A stretch of DNA of 64,000 nucleotides. Origin: Brevibacterium iodinum ATCC 49514 (GTDB lineage Bacteria > Actinomycetota > Actinomycetes > Actinomycetales > Brevibacteriaceae). The stretch lies in assembly GCF_900169265.1 (NCBI RefSeq), contig NZ_FXYX01000008.1:1-64000 (forward strand). The letters are read 5' to 3'. The position numbers were made by a program, and so were the translations under genes. The stretch's first letter is position 1. The number at the start of each line of letters is the position of its first letter. The notes beneath the pieces are model-generated. The model worked only from the letters and a program-made list of their open reading frames with translations, was not told where the DNA came from and made no database searches. This document shows positions 41,776 through 51,027 of the stretch, piece after piece.

Positions 41776-43808
41776 GCCCCTCCATGACTTCACGCAAAAT
41801 GTTCACAACAGTCCTCATCGCCAACCGCGGCGAGATCGCCCTGCGCGTCATCCGCACGTGCCGTCGCCTAGGCATCCGCACCGTCGCCGTCTACTCCGAC
41901 GCCGATGCCCAGGCCGCCCACGTGAAGGCCGCCGACACCGCGGTCCACCTGGGACCGGCGGCTGCCTCCGAATCCTATCTGCGCATCGACAAAGTCATCG
42001 CGGCCGCTCAGGCCACGGGTGCTGAAGCCGTCCACCCCGGCTACGGATTCCTGTCGGAGAACGCCGATTTCTCCGCCGCCTGCGCCGAGGCCGGCATCGT
42101 CTTCCTCGGTCCCGGTGCCGAGGCGATCAGGACGATGGGCGACAAGATCACGGCGAAGCAGGCCGTCTCCTCCCGCGGGGTGCCGCTCGTGCCCGGCACG
42201 AAGGACGCCGCGATGAGCGACGAAGCCCTCATCGCCGCCTCGACGGACATCGGCTTCCCCGTGCTCATCAAGCCCTCCGCCGGAGGGGGCGGCAAGGGCA
42301 TGCACGCGGTCTTCGAGGCCGACAAACTCGCCGAGGCGCTGCAGACCGCCCGCCGCGAAGCCGCGAGCTCCTTCGGCGACGACACGCTGTTCCTCGAACG
42401 CCTCGTCGCCACCCCGCGCCATATCGAAGTCCAGATCATGGCCGACGCGCACGGCAACGTCATCCACCTCGGTGAACGCGAATGCTCTCTGCAGCGCCGT
42501 CACCAGAAGGTCATCGAGGAAGCTCCCTCGGCGCTGCTGGACGAAGAGACCCGCGCCCGAATCGGCCAGGCCGCCTGCGAGACCGCGAAATCCGTCGGCT
42601 ACGTCGGTGCCGGCACTGTCGAGTTCATCGTCGGCGCCGACCGTCCCGATGAGTTCTTCTTCATGGAGATGAACACTCGACTGCAGGTCGAACACCCCGT
42701 CACCGAGGAGGTCACCGGAGTCGACCTCGTCGAACTCCAGCTGCGCGTCGGCGCGGGCGAAGAGCTGCCGCTGACCCAGGACGACATCACGCTGACCGGG
42801 CACTCGATCGAAGCGAGAATCTACGCCGAGGACCCCTCGCGCGGATTCCTGCCCACCGGCGGTCGCGCCCTCGACGTCGTCTTCCCGAAAGGAGAGGGCA
42901 TCCGCGTCGACGCCGGGCTCGAAGCCGGGCAGACCATCGCTTCGGACTACGACCCGATGATCGCCAAGCTCATCGTCCGCGCCGATGACCGCGCCCAGGC
43001 CATCGCCCGCCTCGATTCCGCGCTCGCCGCCTCGGCGGTCCCGGGAATCGTGACGAACATCGACTTCCTGCGCACCCTCGTGAGCCTGCCCGAGGTGGTC
43101 GCCGGTGATCTCGACACCTCACTCATCGACAACCTCGGCGAGGATCAGCTGGCGCACAGCGCCGGTGAGACCCACGCGCAGCTGGCGGCCGCCGCTGTCA
43201 CGGTCACCGGGGGAGCGGCAGGCACGACCCTGACCGGACCGGTCACGGACGCCGAGCTGACGGCGAATCGGTCGGCCGCCTCGGCGTGGGCAGGACCCAG
43301 CGCCTGGCGCACTTCACGTCCGGACTTCCGCGCCACGGTCACCCTGGCCACGGGCGGAGAGACGGTCGACGTCGAGGCTCGAGCGGGAGCCGTCGAGGTC
43401 GATGCCGACGGACTGTGGCATGTCACCCTCGACGGGATTCAGCACACGGCGCGGATCTTCTCCGATGCCCGTGAGCGCACCATCTGGGTGAGCACCGACA
43501 CCGGGGTCCACGTCTTCACCCGGCCCTTGGCCGATGCGTCGCTGACACCTGGGTTGGAAGGCGCAGAGGTGCTCGCACCGATGCCCGGCTCCGTCGTCGA
43601 TATCAAGGTCGAGACCGGTGATGCAGTCGAACAGGGAGATCCGATCGTCGTCGTCGAGGCGATGAAGATGGAGCACGTGCTCACCGCACCCGCAGCCGGA
43701 ATCGTCACCGTCACCGCCGTCGAAGGCGCCCAAGTCGCCCTCGACGAAGTGCTCGCCACAGTCGTCGACGAAGCCGCCGCCGACGCCGTCGCAGAAGCCG
43801 CCGACTAG
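41772..43808 (+). CDS. accA1: methylcrotonyl-CoA carboxylase alpha subunit (biotin carboxylase plus biotin carrier)
   Basis: The 678-residue protein has a biotin carboxylase domain ([32 protein letters not shown]-binding loop near residue 170, [34 protein letters not shown]) and a C-terminal biotinyl domain with the biotin lysine in [11 protein letters not shown] near 630. It charges biotin with CO2 for the beta subunit. The listed GTG overlaps the accD1 stop (GTGA); ATG at 41784 or 41799 are possible alternatives, the last matching the family N-terminus. It is coupled to the acyl-CoA dehydrogenase downstream. Confidence 0.93.
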   Translation: MSPSMTSRKMFTTVLIANRGEIALRVIRTCRRLGIRTVAVYSDADAQAAHVKAADTAVHLGPAAASESYLRIDKVIAAAQATGAEAVHPGYGFLSENADFSAACAEAGIVFLGPGAEAIRTMGDKITAKQAVSSRGVPLVPGTKDAAMSDEALIAASTDIGFPVLIKPSAGGGGKGMHAVFEADKLAEALQTARREAASSFGDDTLFLERLVATPRHIEVQIMADAHGNVIHLGERECSLQRRHQKVIEEAPSALLDEETRARIGQAACETAKSVGYVGAGTVEFIVGADRPDEFFFMEMNTRLQVEHPVTEEVTGVDLVELQLRVGAGEELPLTQDDITLTGHSIEARIYAEDPSRGFLPTGGRALDVVFPKGEGIRVDAGLEAGQTIASDYDPMIAKLIVRADDRAQAIARLDSALAASAVPGIVTNIDFLRTLVSLPEVVAGDLDTSLIDNLGEDQLAHSAGETHAQLAAAAVTVTGGAAGTTLTGPVTDAELTANRSAASAWAGPSAWRTSRPDFRATVTLATGGETVDVEARAGAVEVDADGLWHVTLDGIQHTARIFSDARERTIWVSTDTGVHVFTRPLADASLTPGLEGAEVLAPMPGSVVDIKVETGDAVEQGDPIVVVEAMKMEHVLTAPAAGIVTVTAVEGAQVALDEVLATVVDEAAADAVAEAAD

Positions 43809-43855
43809 CCACCAGCCACTCACACCACAACCACGCCACAAGCGGAGAGGAAACA

Positions 43856-45028
43856 ATGGAAACCTTTGTTCCGGGAATGCTGCCCGAAGAATACGAAGAC
43901 CTGCGCCAAGGTGTCGCGAAATTCGCCGACGAAGAGGTCGCACCCGTCTCAGCCGAACTCGACGCCAAGCACGAGTTCCCCTACGACCTCGTTGCGAAGA
44001 TGGGCGAGATGGGACTCTTCGGCCTGCCCTTCGACGAAGAGTACGGCGGCATGGGCGGCGACTACTTCGCCCTGTGCCTGGCCATCGAAGAACTCGGCCG
44101 GGTCAACCAGTCCCTGGCCATCACGCTCGAGGCCGGGGTCTCGCTCGGAGCGATGCCGATCTACCGCTTCGGCACCGAAGAGCAGAAGAAGGAATGGCTG
44201 CCGACGCTCACCGACGCATCGGGCCTGGCCGCCTTCGGACTGACCGAACCCGAGGCCGGATCCGATGCCGGCGGCACCCGGACCAAAGCCACTCTGGAGG
44301 GCGGTGCCTGGACGATCAACGGCAGCAAGTGCTTCATCACGAACTCCGGCACCGACATCACCCGCCTGGTCACCGCCACCGCCGTGACCGGAACCCGAAC
44401 GTCGAAGTCGGGCCGCGAAGTGCCTGAGATCTCGACGATCATGATCCCGACCGGCACCCCCGGCTTCACCGCCGAACCGGCCTATGACAAGGTCGGCTGG
44501 AACTCCTCGGACACGCACCCGCTCACCTTCGACAATGTGCAGGTGCCCGAAGCGAACCTCCTCGGTGAACGCGGACGCGGCTACGCGAACTTCCTGCGCA
44601 TCCTCGACGAGGGCCGCATCGCCGTCGGCGCCCTGTCCGTCGGCGCCGCCCAGGGCTGTGTCGACGAATCCGTGAAGTACGCGAAGGAGCGCCAGGCCTT
44701 CGGCAAGCCGATTGCCGACTTCCAGGGCATCTCCTTCAAGATCGCCCGTATGGAGGCCCGCGTCGTCGCCGCCCGGTCGGCGTACTACCTCGCGGCTTCG
44801 CGGATGCTCGCCGGACTGCCGTTCAAGAAGGAAGCCGCCATTGCGAAGATGATCGCCGGCGAAGCAGCCATGGACAATGCTCGCGACGCCACCCAGATCC
44901 ACGGCGGCTACGGCTTCATGAACGAATACCTCGTCGCCCGCCACTACCGCGACTCGAAGATCCTCGAAGTCGGCGAAGGCACTACCGAGGTCCAGCTCAT
45001 GCTCATCGCCCGCGAACTCGGACTCTGA
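43856..45028 (+). CDS. acyl-CoA dehydrogenase, isovaleryl-CoA dehydrogenase-like
   Basis: This 390-residue FAD enzyme shows the acyl-CoA dehydrogenase signatures AFGLTEPEAGSDAGGTRT near residue 127 and QIHGGYGFMNEYLVARHYRDSKI near 348, with GEGTTEVQLMLIAREL at the end. Cotranscription with methylcrotonyl-CoA carboxylase subunits points to isovaleryl-CoA dehydrogenation in leucine breakdown, matching the M. tuberculosis accD1-accA1-fadE19 order (Rv2502c-Rv2500c). GGAGAGG precedes the ATG. It is the last gene of this operon and is followed by a strong hairpin. Confidence 0.9.
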   Translation: METFVPGMLPEEYEDLRQGVAKFADEEVAPVSAELDAKHEFPYDLVAKMGEMGLFGLPFDEEYGGMGGDYFALCLAIEELGRVNQSLAITLEAGVSLGAMPIYRFGTEEQKKEWLPTLTDASGLAAFGLTEPEAGSDAGGTRTKATLEGGAWTINGSKCFITNSGTDITRLVTATAVTGTRTSKSGREVPEISTIMIPTGTPGFTAEPAYDKVGWNSSDTHPLTFDNVQVPEANLLGERGRGYANFLRILDEGRIAVGALSVGAAQGCVDESVKYAKERQAFGKPIADFQGISFKIARMEARVVAARSAYYLAASRMLAGLPFKKEAAIAKMIAGEAAMDNARDATQIHGGYGFMNEYLVARHYRDSKILEVGEGTTEVQLMLIARELGL

Positions 45029-45085
45029 GTTCCTGCTCCTGATCTGAGAGCAGGTGCCGACCTTCCGTCGGTCACCCATGCCGAA

Positions 45086-45145
45086 TCGCCCGCCGAGGCG
45101 GCGCCGCACATCCGTACGGACGTGCGGGGCCGCCTCGGCGGGCGA
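45086..45145. terminator. long hairpin after acyl-CoA dehydrogenase
   Basis: Arms 45086-45109 and 45122-45145 match at 23 of 24 positions around a 12-nt loop; a short TATTCT follows. It ends the leucine operon. Confidence 0.75.
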
Positions 45146-45203
45146 TATTCTGGTCCGATAACACCGTGAGGTGAGACGGCGACCGAAGGGGAAGTGGGAG
45201 CAC

Positions 45204-46676
45204 ATGGATCTCAGCATGGTGGCATCGGTGGCGACGACGACGTGGATCGTCATCGAATACATCGTGAAGATCATCGCGGTCGGTGTGGTGCCGGAGAACC
45301 GTCGCCCGTCATCGTCATCGGCATGGCTGCTGCTCATCCTGTTCGTGCCGATCGTCGGAATTCCCGCATTCCTGCTGCTCGGCAGCCCCTATATCAATCA
45401 GCGCCGCGCCCGGATACAGGCCGAAGCGAACGAACTCATGCACGAAGGTGCCGACGACCTGCCCGATGTGCCGCCGTCGATGGTCGCAAAGCCCGAATTC
45501 GTCTCCGTCGCCCAGCTGGGACGGGCACTGACCGCGCTGCCGATGGTCACCGGCGACAGCCATGGGGTGATCTCGGACTACGAGGACTCGATCGAACGGA
45601 TGGCCGAACTCGTCGACGGGGCACACGAGTACGTCCACGTCGAGATCTACATCATGGCGTGGGACTCGACGACGGACGTCTTCTTCCAGGCGCTCGAGCG
45701 AGCGTCGGCACGCGGGGTCGAAGTCCGTGTCCTCTTCGACCACATCGGGTCGCGGAAGTATCCGGGATTCCACCGGCTCGGCAAACGACTGAACGCCGCC
45801 GGAATCGAATGGCACCTGATGCTGCCGTTCATTCCATGGCGCGGCAAGGCTCGACGCATCGACCTGCGCAACCACCGCAAGCTGCTCGTCATCGACGGCA
45901 AACGGGCGATGATGGGTTCGCAGAACATGATCGACTCAAGCTACCTCAACAGGAAGAACTCCCAGATCGGCCGGAACTGGCACGACATCATGGTCGAGCT
46001 CTCCGGCCCCATCGTCGCCGGAATCGAAGCGGTGTTCTCCACCGACTGGTATTCCGAATCGGGGCAGGCTCTGGGCATCCGCCCGTACGAGCGCGACGGC
46101 AACGAGCCCGAAGTCGGCGGGGCGACGAGTGCGATGCAGCTGGTTCCTTCGGGGCCCGGGTTCACGACCGCTCCGAACCTCAAGGTCTTCACCTCGATGA
46201 TGTACCTGGCGCAGAAGCGTCTGGCCATCGTCAGCCCCTACTTCGTGCCCGACGAATCGCTGCTGGCCGCCGTGGAGACCGCGGCCAGGCGAGGGGTCGA
46301 CGTCGAGCTCTACGTGAGTGAGCAGGCGGACCAGTACATGGTCGACCGGGCACAGTCGTCCTACTACCGGTCGCTGCTCGAAGCGGGAGTGCGGATCTTC
46401 CTGTATCCGAAACCCGCCGTGCTGCACACGAAGTGCTTCATCGTCGACGACCTCTATGCCGTGATGGGCTCATCGAACATGGACATGCGCTCGTTCGGCC
46501 TCAACTACGAGATCAGCCTGCTGACCACCGGCGGCGACCTGGTCGACGACATCATCGACGTCGTCGCCGTCTACCAGGACGTCAGCCGCGAACTCACCCT
46601 GGAGGAATGGGAGAAGCGGCCGTGGCCTCGTCGGTATATGGAGTCCGTCATGCGCCTGACCTCTTCGCTGCAGTAG
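45204..46676 (+). CDS. cls: cardiolipin synthase
   Basis: The 490-residue phospholipase-D-superfamily enzyme joins phospholipids to form cardiolipin in the membrane. Two N-terminal membrane helices (about 5-27 and 40-60) are followed by two HKD motifs: HRKLLVIDGKRAMMGSQN near residue 222 and HTKCFIVDDLYAVMGSSN near 412. GGGAG precedes the ATG at 45204; an earlier in-frame start at 45171 lacks such support. It stands alone between hairpins at both ends. Confidence 0.92.
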   Translation: MDLSMVASVATTTWIVIEYIVKIIAVGVVPENRRPSSSSAWLLLILFVPIVGIPAFLLLGSPYINQRRARIQAEANELMHEGADDLPDVPPSMVAKPEFVSVAQLGRALTALPMVTGDSHGVISDYEDSIERMAELVDGAHEYVHVEIYIMAWDSTTDVFFQALERASARGVEVRVLFDHIGSRKYPGFHRLGKRLNAAGIEWHLMLPFIPWRGKARRIDLRNHRKLLVIDGKRAMMGSQNMIDSSYLNRKNSQIGRNWHDIMVELSGPIVAGIEAVFSTDWYSESGQALGIRPYERDGNEPEVGGATSAMQLVPSGPGFTTAPNLKVFTSMMYLAQKRLAIVSPYFVPDESLLAAVETAARRGVDVELYVSEQADQYMVDRAQSSYYRSLLEAGVRIFLYPKPAVLHTKCFIVDDLYAVMGSSNMDMRSFGLNYEISLLTTGGDLVDDIIDVVAVYQDVSRELTLEEWEKRPWPRRYMESVMRLTSSLQ

Positions 46677-46742
46677 ATGGGAGCTCGACGCCGCTGGTTG
46701 AGGCTCCGCAGCCGTGCGCGTGTGCCCCAAATCTGACAGCGG

Positions 46743-46810
46743 TGTCTCCTGCGGGTGGATCCACCGTAATTTCGGAAGAAGAATCGTGGTGGATCCACCC
46801 GCAGGAGACA
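46743..46810. repeat. 23-bp perfect inverted repeat between convergent genes
   Basis: Arms 46743-46765 and 46788-46810 are perfectly complementary around a 22-nt AT-rich loop. The inner arm ends are themselves the palindrome GGTGGATCCACC. It ends 1 base before the HAD gene's stop codon and probably terminates both cls and the HAD gene, without U-tracts. Confidence 0.85.
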
Positions 46811-46811
46811 G

Positions 46812-47633
46812 TCAGGCGGAACCCGTGGGGTCGGGGCCGAGGTCGCCGCGGCTCTCCAGCGGCACGTCCAACAGACTGTGAACACCGTCGACGATCTCGT
46901 TGGGTCGGAACGGGAAGCGGCGGACATCCTCGGCGGTGGAGATCCCCGACAACACGAGCACGGTGTGCATGCCCGCTTCCATGCCGGCGATGATGTCGGT
47001 GTCCATGCGGTCGCCGATCATTGCGGTGCTCATCGAATGGGCGCCGATCCTGTTCAGGGCCGAGCGGAACATCATCGGGTTGGGCTTGCCCACGACGTAG
47101 GGTTCGCGGTTCGTCGCCTTCGTGATGAGGGCGGCGATGGCGCCGGTGGCGGGCAGGACACCCTCGGGGGAGGGGCCGGTGGCGTCGGGGTTCGTGACGA
47201 TGAAGCGGGAGCCGGCATCGATGAGGCGGATCGCCTTCGTGATCGCCTCGAACGAATAGGAATGGGTCTCGCCGACCACGACGAAATCCGGGTCGCGCTC
47301 GGTCATGACGAACCCGGCCTCGTGGATCGCAGTGGTCAGCCCCGCCTCGCCGACGACGTAGGCCGTTCCGTGCTCGACCTGATTGGACAGGAAGTCCGCG
47401 GTGGCCATCGCCGAGGTCCAGATGTTCGACTCGGGGACGTCGAGCCCGTTCGAGCGCAGCCGGGCGGAGAGATCGCGAGCGGTGTAGATGGAGTTGTTCG
47501 TCAGCACCAGGTAGGGGATGTCGGCCTGGCGCCACTGGGCGAGCAGTTCTGCGGCTCCCGGCAGGGGATTGTTCTCCTTGACCAGGACGCCGTCCATATC
47601 GGTCAGCCAGCAGTCGATCGAATCGCGATCCAT
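46812..47633 (-). CDS. HAD-superfamily phosphatase, NagD-like
   Basis: This 273-residue class IIA HAD hydrolase has the nucleophile motif LTDMDGVLVKE near residue 10, the motif II region VLTNNSIYTARDLSARL, a lysine in GKPNPMMFRSAL, and the acidic motif MIGDRMDTDIIAGMEAGM near 204. NagD-like enzymes dephosphorylate small phosphometabolites such as nucleoside monophosphates or sugar phosphates; the substrate is uncertain. GAGGAG before the ATG at 47633 fixes the start. A -10-like TAGGCT on the minus strand (47680-47675) would give a 35-nt leader. Confidence 0.87.
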   Translation of the reverse strand: MDRDSIDCWLTDMDGVLVKENNPLPGAAELLAQWRQADIPYLVLTNNSIYTARDLSARLRSNGLDVPESNIWTSAMATADFLSNQVEHGTAYVVGEAGLTTAIHEAGFVMTERDPDFVVVGETHSYSFEAITKAIRLIDAGSRFIVTNPDATGPSPEGVLPATGAIAALITKATNREPYVVGKPNPMMFRSALNRIGAHSMSTAMIGDRMDTDIIAGMEAGMHTVLVLSGISTAEDVRRFPFRPNEIVDGVHSLLDVPLESRGDLGPDPTGSA

Positions 47634-47759
47634 GTCTCTCCTCGAGCTCGGGGTGGGCCGAAGCGGCTGCTTCCAGCCTAGTCGGGTTGGGCGCAAGTGT
47701 GCTGAGAAGTCCGATCCGAGGTGGTGCCGTACCCCTTTGCGGATCGTCCCAGAGCCCCC

Positions 47760-47808
47760 TTGACGGGGCGGTCGAGGAGTGTATTGTAGTAACCACTTAA
47801 TTAAGGGG
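47760..47808 (+). promoter_or_regulatory. promoter and palindromic operator of arsR-like gene
   Basis: TTGACG (47760-47765) and TATTGT (47782-47787) are 16 bases apart. The palindrome CTTAATTAAG (47796-47805), extended imperfectly to 47793-47808, covers the predicted start, just where an ArsR-type repressor would act on its own gene. Confidence 0.65.
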
Positions 47809-47816
47809 ATGCTTAA

Positions 47817-48179
47817 ATGAGTATGGATCATGTCTTCGCGGCGCTTGCCGATCCGACGCGTCGGGCGATCATCGATCGTCTGCGCGGGGGAGACAAGACC
47901 GCCGGTGAGCTCGCGGAACCGCTGCCGATCAGTCGTTCCGCGGTCTCCCAGCACCTCAAGGTGCTCGAGACGGCGGGGCTGATCACCCGATCGAAATCCG
48001 CACAGCAGCGCATCGTCGCACTCAATCCCGATTCCCTCACCGTGGCGGCCGACTGGCTGCAGGCGGCCCACGACGAATGGCAGCAGCGCTTCGACAACCT
48101 CGACCGCATCCTCGCCGAGGAGGTGCCCGCCGATACATCGACGACCGACCCGTCGACCGCAGATCGAACTGCGGACTGA
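47817..48179 (+). CDS. ArsR family transcriptional regulator
   Basis: The 120-residue winged-helix protein starts DHVFAALADPTRRAIIDRL and has a helix-turn-helix GELAEPLPISRSAVSQHLKVLETAGLI, a wing (ITRSKSAQQRIVALN) and a C-terminal helix. No cysteine metal-binding site is present, so it does not look like a metal sensor. This subgroup is commonly paired with SRPBCC/AHSA1 proteins, as here. AGGGGA precedes the ATG, next to a palindrome over its own promoter. Confidence 0.88.
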   Translation: MSMDHVFAALADPTRRAIIDRLRGGDKTAGELAEPLPISRSAVSQHLKVLETAGLITRSKSAQQRIVALNPDSLTVAADWLQAAHDEWQQRFDNLDRILAEEVPADTSTTDPSTADRTAD

Positions 48180-48262
48180 CCATCGACATCAACCACGTAC
48201 TGAACGACGCAGACACCACGTATGACGCAGACATCATGCACGACTCAAGGAGGAGAACAGCG

Positions 48263-48784
48263 ATGAACGCCGAGAACACAGCCAACACAGACGCCACAGC
48301 CAACACAGACGCCACAGTGACCGAGCCGAACAGCGTACAGGCGGGAGAGCCCGGATTCACCATCGTCCGCGAATTCGCCGCCCCGCGCGCCCGCGTCTGG
48401 GAAGCTTGGACGAACCCGGACGTCATGGCCCGCTGGTTCCACCCCGAAACGCTGGTCACCCCACGCGAATCCGTATCCGTCGACCTGCGGGTCGGCGGCG
48501 AATACACCTATACGATGCGCATACCCGACACGGGACAGGAGTTCCCGACCGCCGGGAAGTACCTTCACATCGACGAGCCCGTCCGCCTCGACTTCACTTG
48601 GGGGAGTCCCGGCGAGGTCGACGATGCCCCGCGCGTCGGCGTCGCACTTGAGGAGATCGACGTCGACCGCGCCCGCATGACGTTCAGGCTGACCGGCCTG
48701 CCCGACGACTCGGGTGAAGACGCCAGTGCCTACGACGGCTGGCCCTCGGCCTTCAACGAACTCGGCGCAGAGCTCGGTTCCTGA
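48263..48784 (+). CDS. SRPBCC (AHSA1-like) domain protein
   Basis: The 173-residue protein has an N-terminal low-complexity segment (NTANTDATANTDATVTE) and then the AHSA1-type SRPBCC fold: FTIVREFAAPRARVWEAWTNPDVMARWFHP, VDLRVGGEYTYTM, and a C-terminal GWPSAFNEL. Such proteins form a deep hydrophobic ligand pocket and often accompany ArsR regulators; the ligand is unknown. AAGGAGGAG precedes the ATG at 48263. The DNA of the N-terminal segment carries an exact 18-bp tandem duplication (48278-48295 and 48296-48313). Confidence 0.85.
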   Translation: MNAENTANTDATANTDATVTEPNSVQAGEPGFTIVREFAAPRARVWEAWTNPDVMARWFHPETLVTPRESVSVDLRVGGEYTYTMRIPDTGQEFPTAGKYLHIDEPVRLDFTWGSPGEVDDAPRVGVALEEIDVDRARMTFRLTGLPDDSGEDASAYDGWPSAFNELGAELGS

Positions 48785-48797
48785 CTGCAGCCACGTC

Positions 48798-48836
48798 GAG
48801 GCGGCTCACGCGGATTCCGTCCGGGTGGGCCGCCTC
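48798..48836 (+). terminator. terminator after SRPBCC gene
   Basis: A 12-bp stem (48798-48809 with 48825-48836, one mismatch) with a 15-nt loop follows the stop codon by 14 bases. Confidence 0.6.
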
Positions 48837-48918
48837 AGCGTGCCATCGTGTGACCCCCGAGTCGCAGGGCTCCGGTGAATGGCGATAAACTCAAATCACG
48901 ACGAGTGAGGAGCGTTAC

Positions 48919-49449
48919 ATGAGTGACAAGGTCATTGCACAACGAGGTCTGTGGCTGGACGAGATGGAAGTCGGCGCCACCTATAAGCACGCACCGGGCC
49001 GCACGGTCACCGAGGCGGACAACACCCTGTTCACGGCCGTGACCATGAACACCCAGGCTCTGCACCTCGACGCGGCATGGTCGGCCACCGAACCCTTCGG
49101 GGAGCGCCTCGTCAACTCGATGTTCACCCTGGCCACCCTCATCGGTCTGTCCGTGTCGCAGCTGACGCAGGGCACGACGGTCGGAAACCTCGGCTTCTCC
49201 GAGGTCAGCTTCCCGGCACCGATGTTCCACGGCGACACCCTCTACGCAGAGACGACGATCCTCGACAAACGCAATTCGAAGTCCCGTCCGGGCCAGGGAA
49301 TCGTCACCTTCGAACATCGCGGCTACAACCAGGACGGCAAGCTCGTCGCGAAGGCCGTGCGCCAGGCGATGATGTTCGACTCCAGCCACGACTCGGCAAT
49401 TACGACGTCCGCAGCCGGCACCGCCGATCAGACCGACACCGGAAAGTGA
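48919..49449 (+). CDS. MaoC family dehydratase
   Basis: This 176-residue hot-dog-fold protein resembles MaoC-like (R)-specific enoyl-CoA hydratases: TVTEADNTLFTAVTMNTQALHLDAAWSA with the catalytic Asp/His region, and SFPAPMFHGDTLYAETTI. In mycobacteria its counterpart (Rv2499c) lies between fadE19 and citE in the leucine cluster, so it probably hydrates 3-methylglutaconyl-CoA or a related enoyl-CoA. It sits 8 bases before the CitE-like gene and has GAGGAG upstream. Confidence 0.87.
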   Translation: MSDKVIAQRGLWLDEMEVGATYKHAPGRTVTEADNTLFTAVTMNTQALHLDAAWSATEPFGERLVNSMFTLATLIGLSVSQLTQGTTVGNLGFSEVSFPAPMFHGDTLYAETTILDKRNSKSRPGQGIVTFEHRGYNQDGKLVAKAVRQAMMFDSSHDSAITTSAAGTADQTDTGK

Positions 49450-49457
49450 GCCCCCAT

Positions 49458-50261
49458 ATGTCGCTCGAGTTCAAACCCGCCTGGCTCTTCGTCCCCGGTG
49501 ATCGTCCCGACCGGTACACGAAAGCAGCCGAACGCTCGGATATCGTCATCCTCGACCTCGAAGACGCCGTCAACGAGGCCGACAAAGTTGCCGCACGGGA
49601 GTCCATCGTCGACTTCCCGCTCGACCCGACCCGCACGGTCGTGCGGGTGAACTCCCACGATTCGGGCCACCTCGGCGAGGATCTGAAGATGCTCGCGCGC
49701 ACCGAGTACACGGCCGTGATGCTGCCGAAGGCCGAGCTTGCATCCGATGTGTCGATCCTGTCCGGGTTCCAGGTCATCGCGCTCATCGAAACCGCGCTCG
49801 GAGCCGTCAACGTCGCCGAGATCGCCGCCGCACCGAACGTCTATGCGCTGATGTGGGGATCGGAGGATCTCATCGCCGACCTCGGCGGAGGCTCCTCCCG
49901 CAAGGCCGATGGTGGCTACCGGGAGGTGGCCAAGCATGTGCGCAGCCAGACCCTCCTCGCCGCTCGGGCCCACCGCAAGTTCGCGCTCGACTCGATCTGG
50001 GCGGACATCCCGAACCTCGAAGGACTGGCAGCCGAAGCCGAAGACGCCGTGCAGTCGGGGTTCTCCGGCAAGGTCTCCATCCACCCCAACCACGTGCCCG
50101 TCGTCCGCGACGCCTTCCGCCCCAGCGACGAACAGCTGACCTGGGCGCGGTCCATGCTCGACCTGGCGAAGACGGAGAAGGGCGCATTCTCCTTCGAGGG
50201 CAAGATGATCGACGCCCCGCTGCTCAAGCACGCCGAACTCATCGTCGCCCGCGCGAACTGA
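49458..50261 (+). CDS. CitE/HpcH-family beta-hydroxyacyl-CoA lyase
   Basis: The 267-residue TIM-barrel protein has LFVPGDRPDRYTKAAERSDIVILDLEDAV, a VRVN motif, ALIETALGAVNV with the metal-binding glutamate, and GSEDLIADLG. This stand-alone CitE group lacks the CitD/CitF partners of citrate lyase. The mycobacterial counterpart Rv2498c cleaves (S)-citramalyl-CoA and (R)-HMG-CoA, linking it to itaconate and leucine breakdown; the same role is inferred here from sequence and the MaoC neighbour. The ATG at 49458 begins the family N-terminus. Confidence 0.87.
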   Translation: MSLEFKPAWLFVPGDRPDRYTKAAERSDIVILDLEDAVNEADKVAARESIVDFPLDPTRTVVRVNSHDSGHLGEDLKMLARTEYTAVMLPKAELASDVSILSGFQVIALIETALGAVNVAEIAAAPNVYALMWGSEDLIADLGGGSSRKADGGYREVAKHVRSQTLLAARAHRKFALDSIWADIPNLEGLAAEAEDAVQSGFSGKVSIHPNHVPVVRDAFRPSDEQLTWARSMLDLAKTEKGAFSFEGKMIDAPLLKHAELIVARAN

Positions 50262-50274
50262 GGGACATCACCTC

Positions 50275-50940
50275 GTGAACGTCTCCGATGCGCTCATCGC
50301 CGAGCAGATCCGTGCCGTCCTCACCGCAGCCGAGGCGGGGGACGGGACCGCGCCCATCGTCGAGGCCGGGAACCCGGTCCTCCGGTCCCAGACCCGCCCT
50401 TTCGACGGGCAGGTCGACGATGCCGAGCTCGAGCAGCTCGCCGAGGTGATGCGAGCGACCATGCTCGCCGCCCCGGGAGTCGGCCTCGCCGCCCCGCAGT
50501 TGGGCATCGGCCTGTCGATGTTCGTCGCCGAAGATCCCGGCGCCCGCGATCCCGAGGTTGCGAGGGTCCGGCAGCGGGAGCCGATGCCGCTGCGGGTGGT
50601 CCTCAACGCGGGCTGCGAACGCGCCGGTGGTGAGGACGTCGCCTTCTTTGAAGGATGCCTGTCGATCCCCGGCTACCAAGCCGTCGTCGCCCGCCCCCGC
50701 AACATCGCGCTGACGGGAATCGACCTGCAGGGCGACCCCATCGCAGAGGAGGTCTCCGGCTGGTCGGCGCGCATCGTCGCCCACGAGACCGACCACCTGT
50801 CCGGGATCCTTTTCCTCGATAGAGCCGAGATGCGATCCCTGGCGACGAACGAATCCGTGGAGAAGTTCTGGCACCAGCCCTCGACACAGAAGGCCGCCGC
50901 CGAACTCGGCTTCTCCTTGCCTTCGGGCATGGTGATGTGA
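50275..50940 (+). CDS. def: peptide deformylase
   Basis: This 221-residue enzyme removes the formyl group from nascent proteins. All three motifs are visible: GVGLAAPQLG near residue 66, EGCLSIPGY near 127, and HETDHLSG near 168, which supplies the metal ligands and catalytic Glu. It is somewhat longer than the usual 170-190 residues, with an N-terminal extension of about 25 residues. The GTG start lies 13 bases after the CitE-like gene, so it may share that transcript. Confidence 0.93.
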   Translation: MNVSDALIAEQIRAVLTAAEAGDGTAPIVEAGNPVLRSQTRPFDGQVDDAELEQLAEVMRATMLAAPGVGLAAPQLGIGLSMFVAEDPGARDPEVARVRQREPMPLRVVLNAGCERAGGEDVAFFEGCLSIPGYQAVVARPRNIALTGIDLQGDPIAEEVSGWSARIVAHETDHLSGILFLDRAEMRSLATNESVEKFWHQPSTQKAAAELGFSLPSGMVM

Positions 50941-51027
50941 ACCTCCGCCACGGTCGCCTGTCCGGATACCGCCGAGACTGTTGACCGCTCTCATCTGCGT
51001 CACAGGCGGGCATGCTTCGATGAGGAC

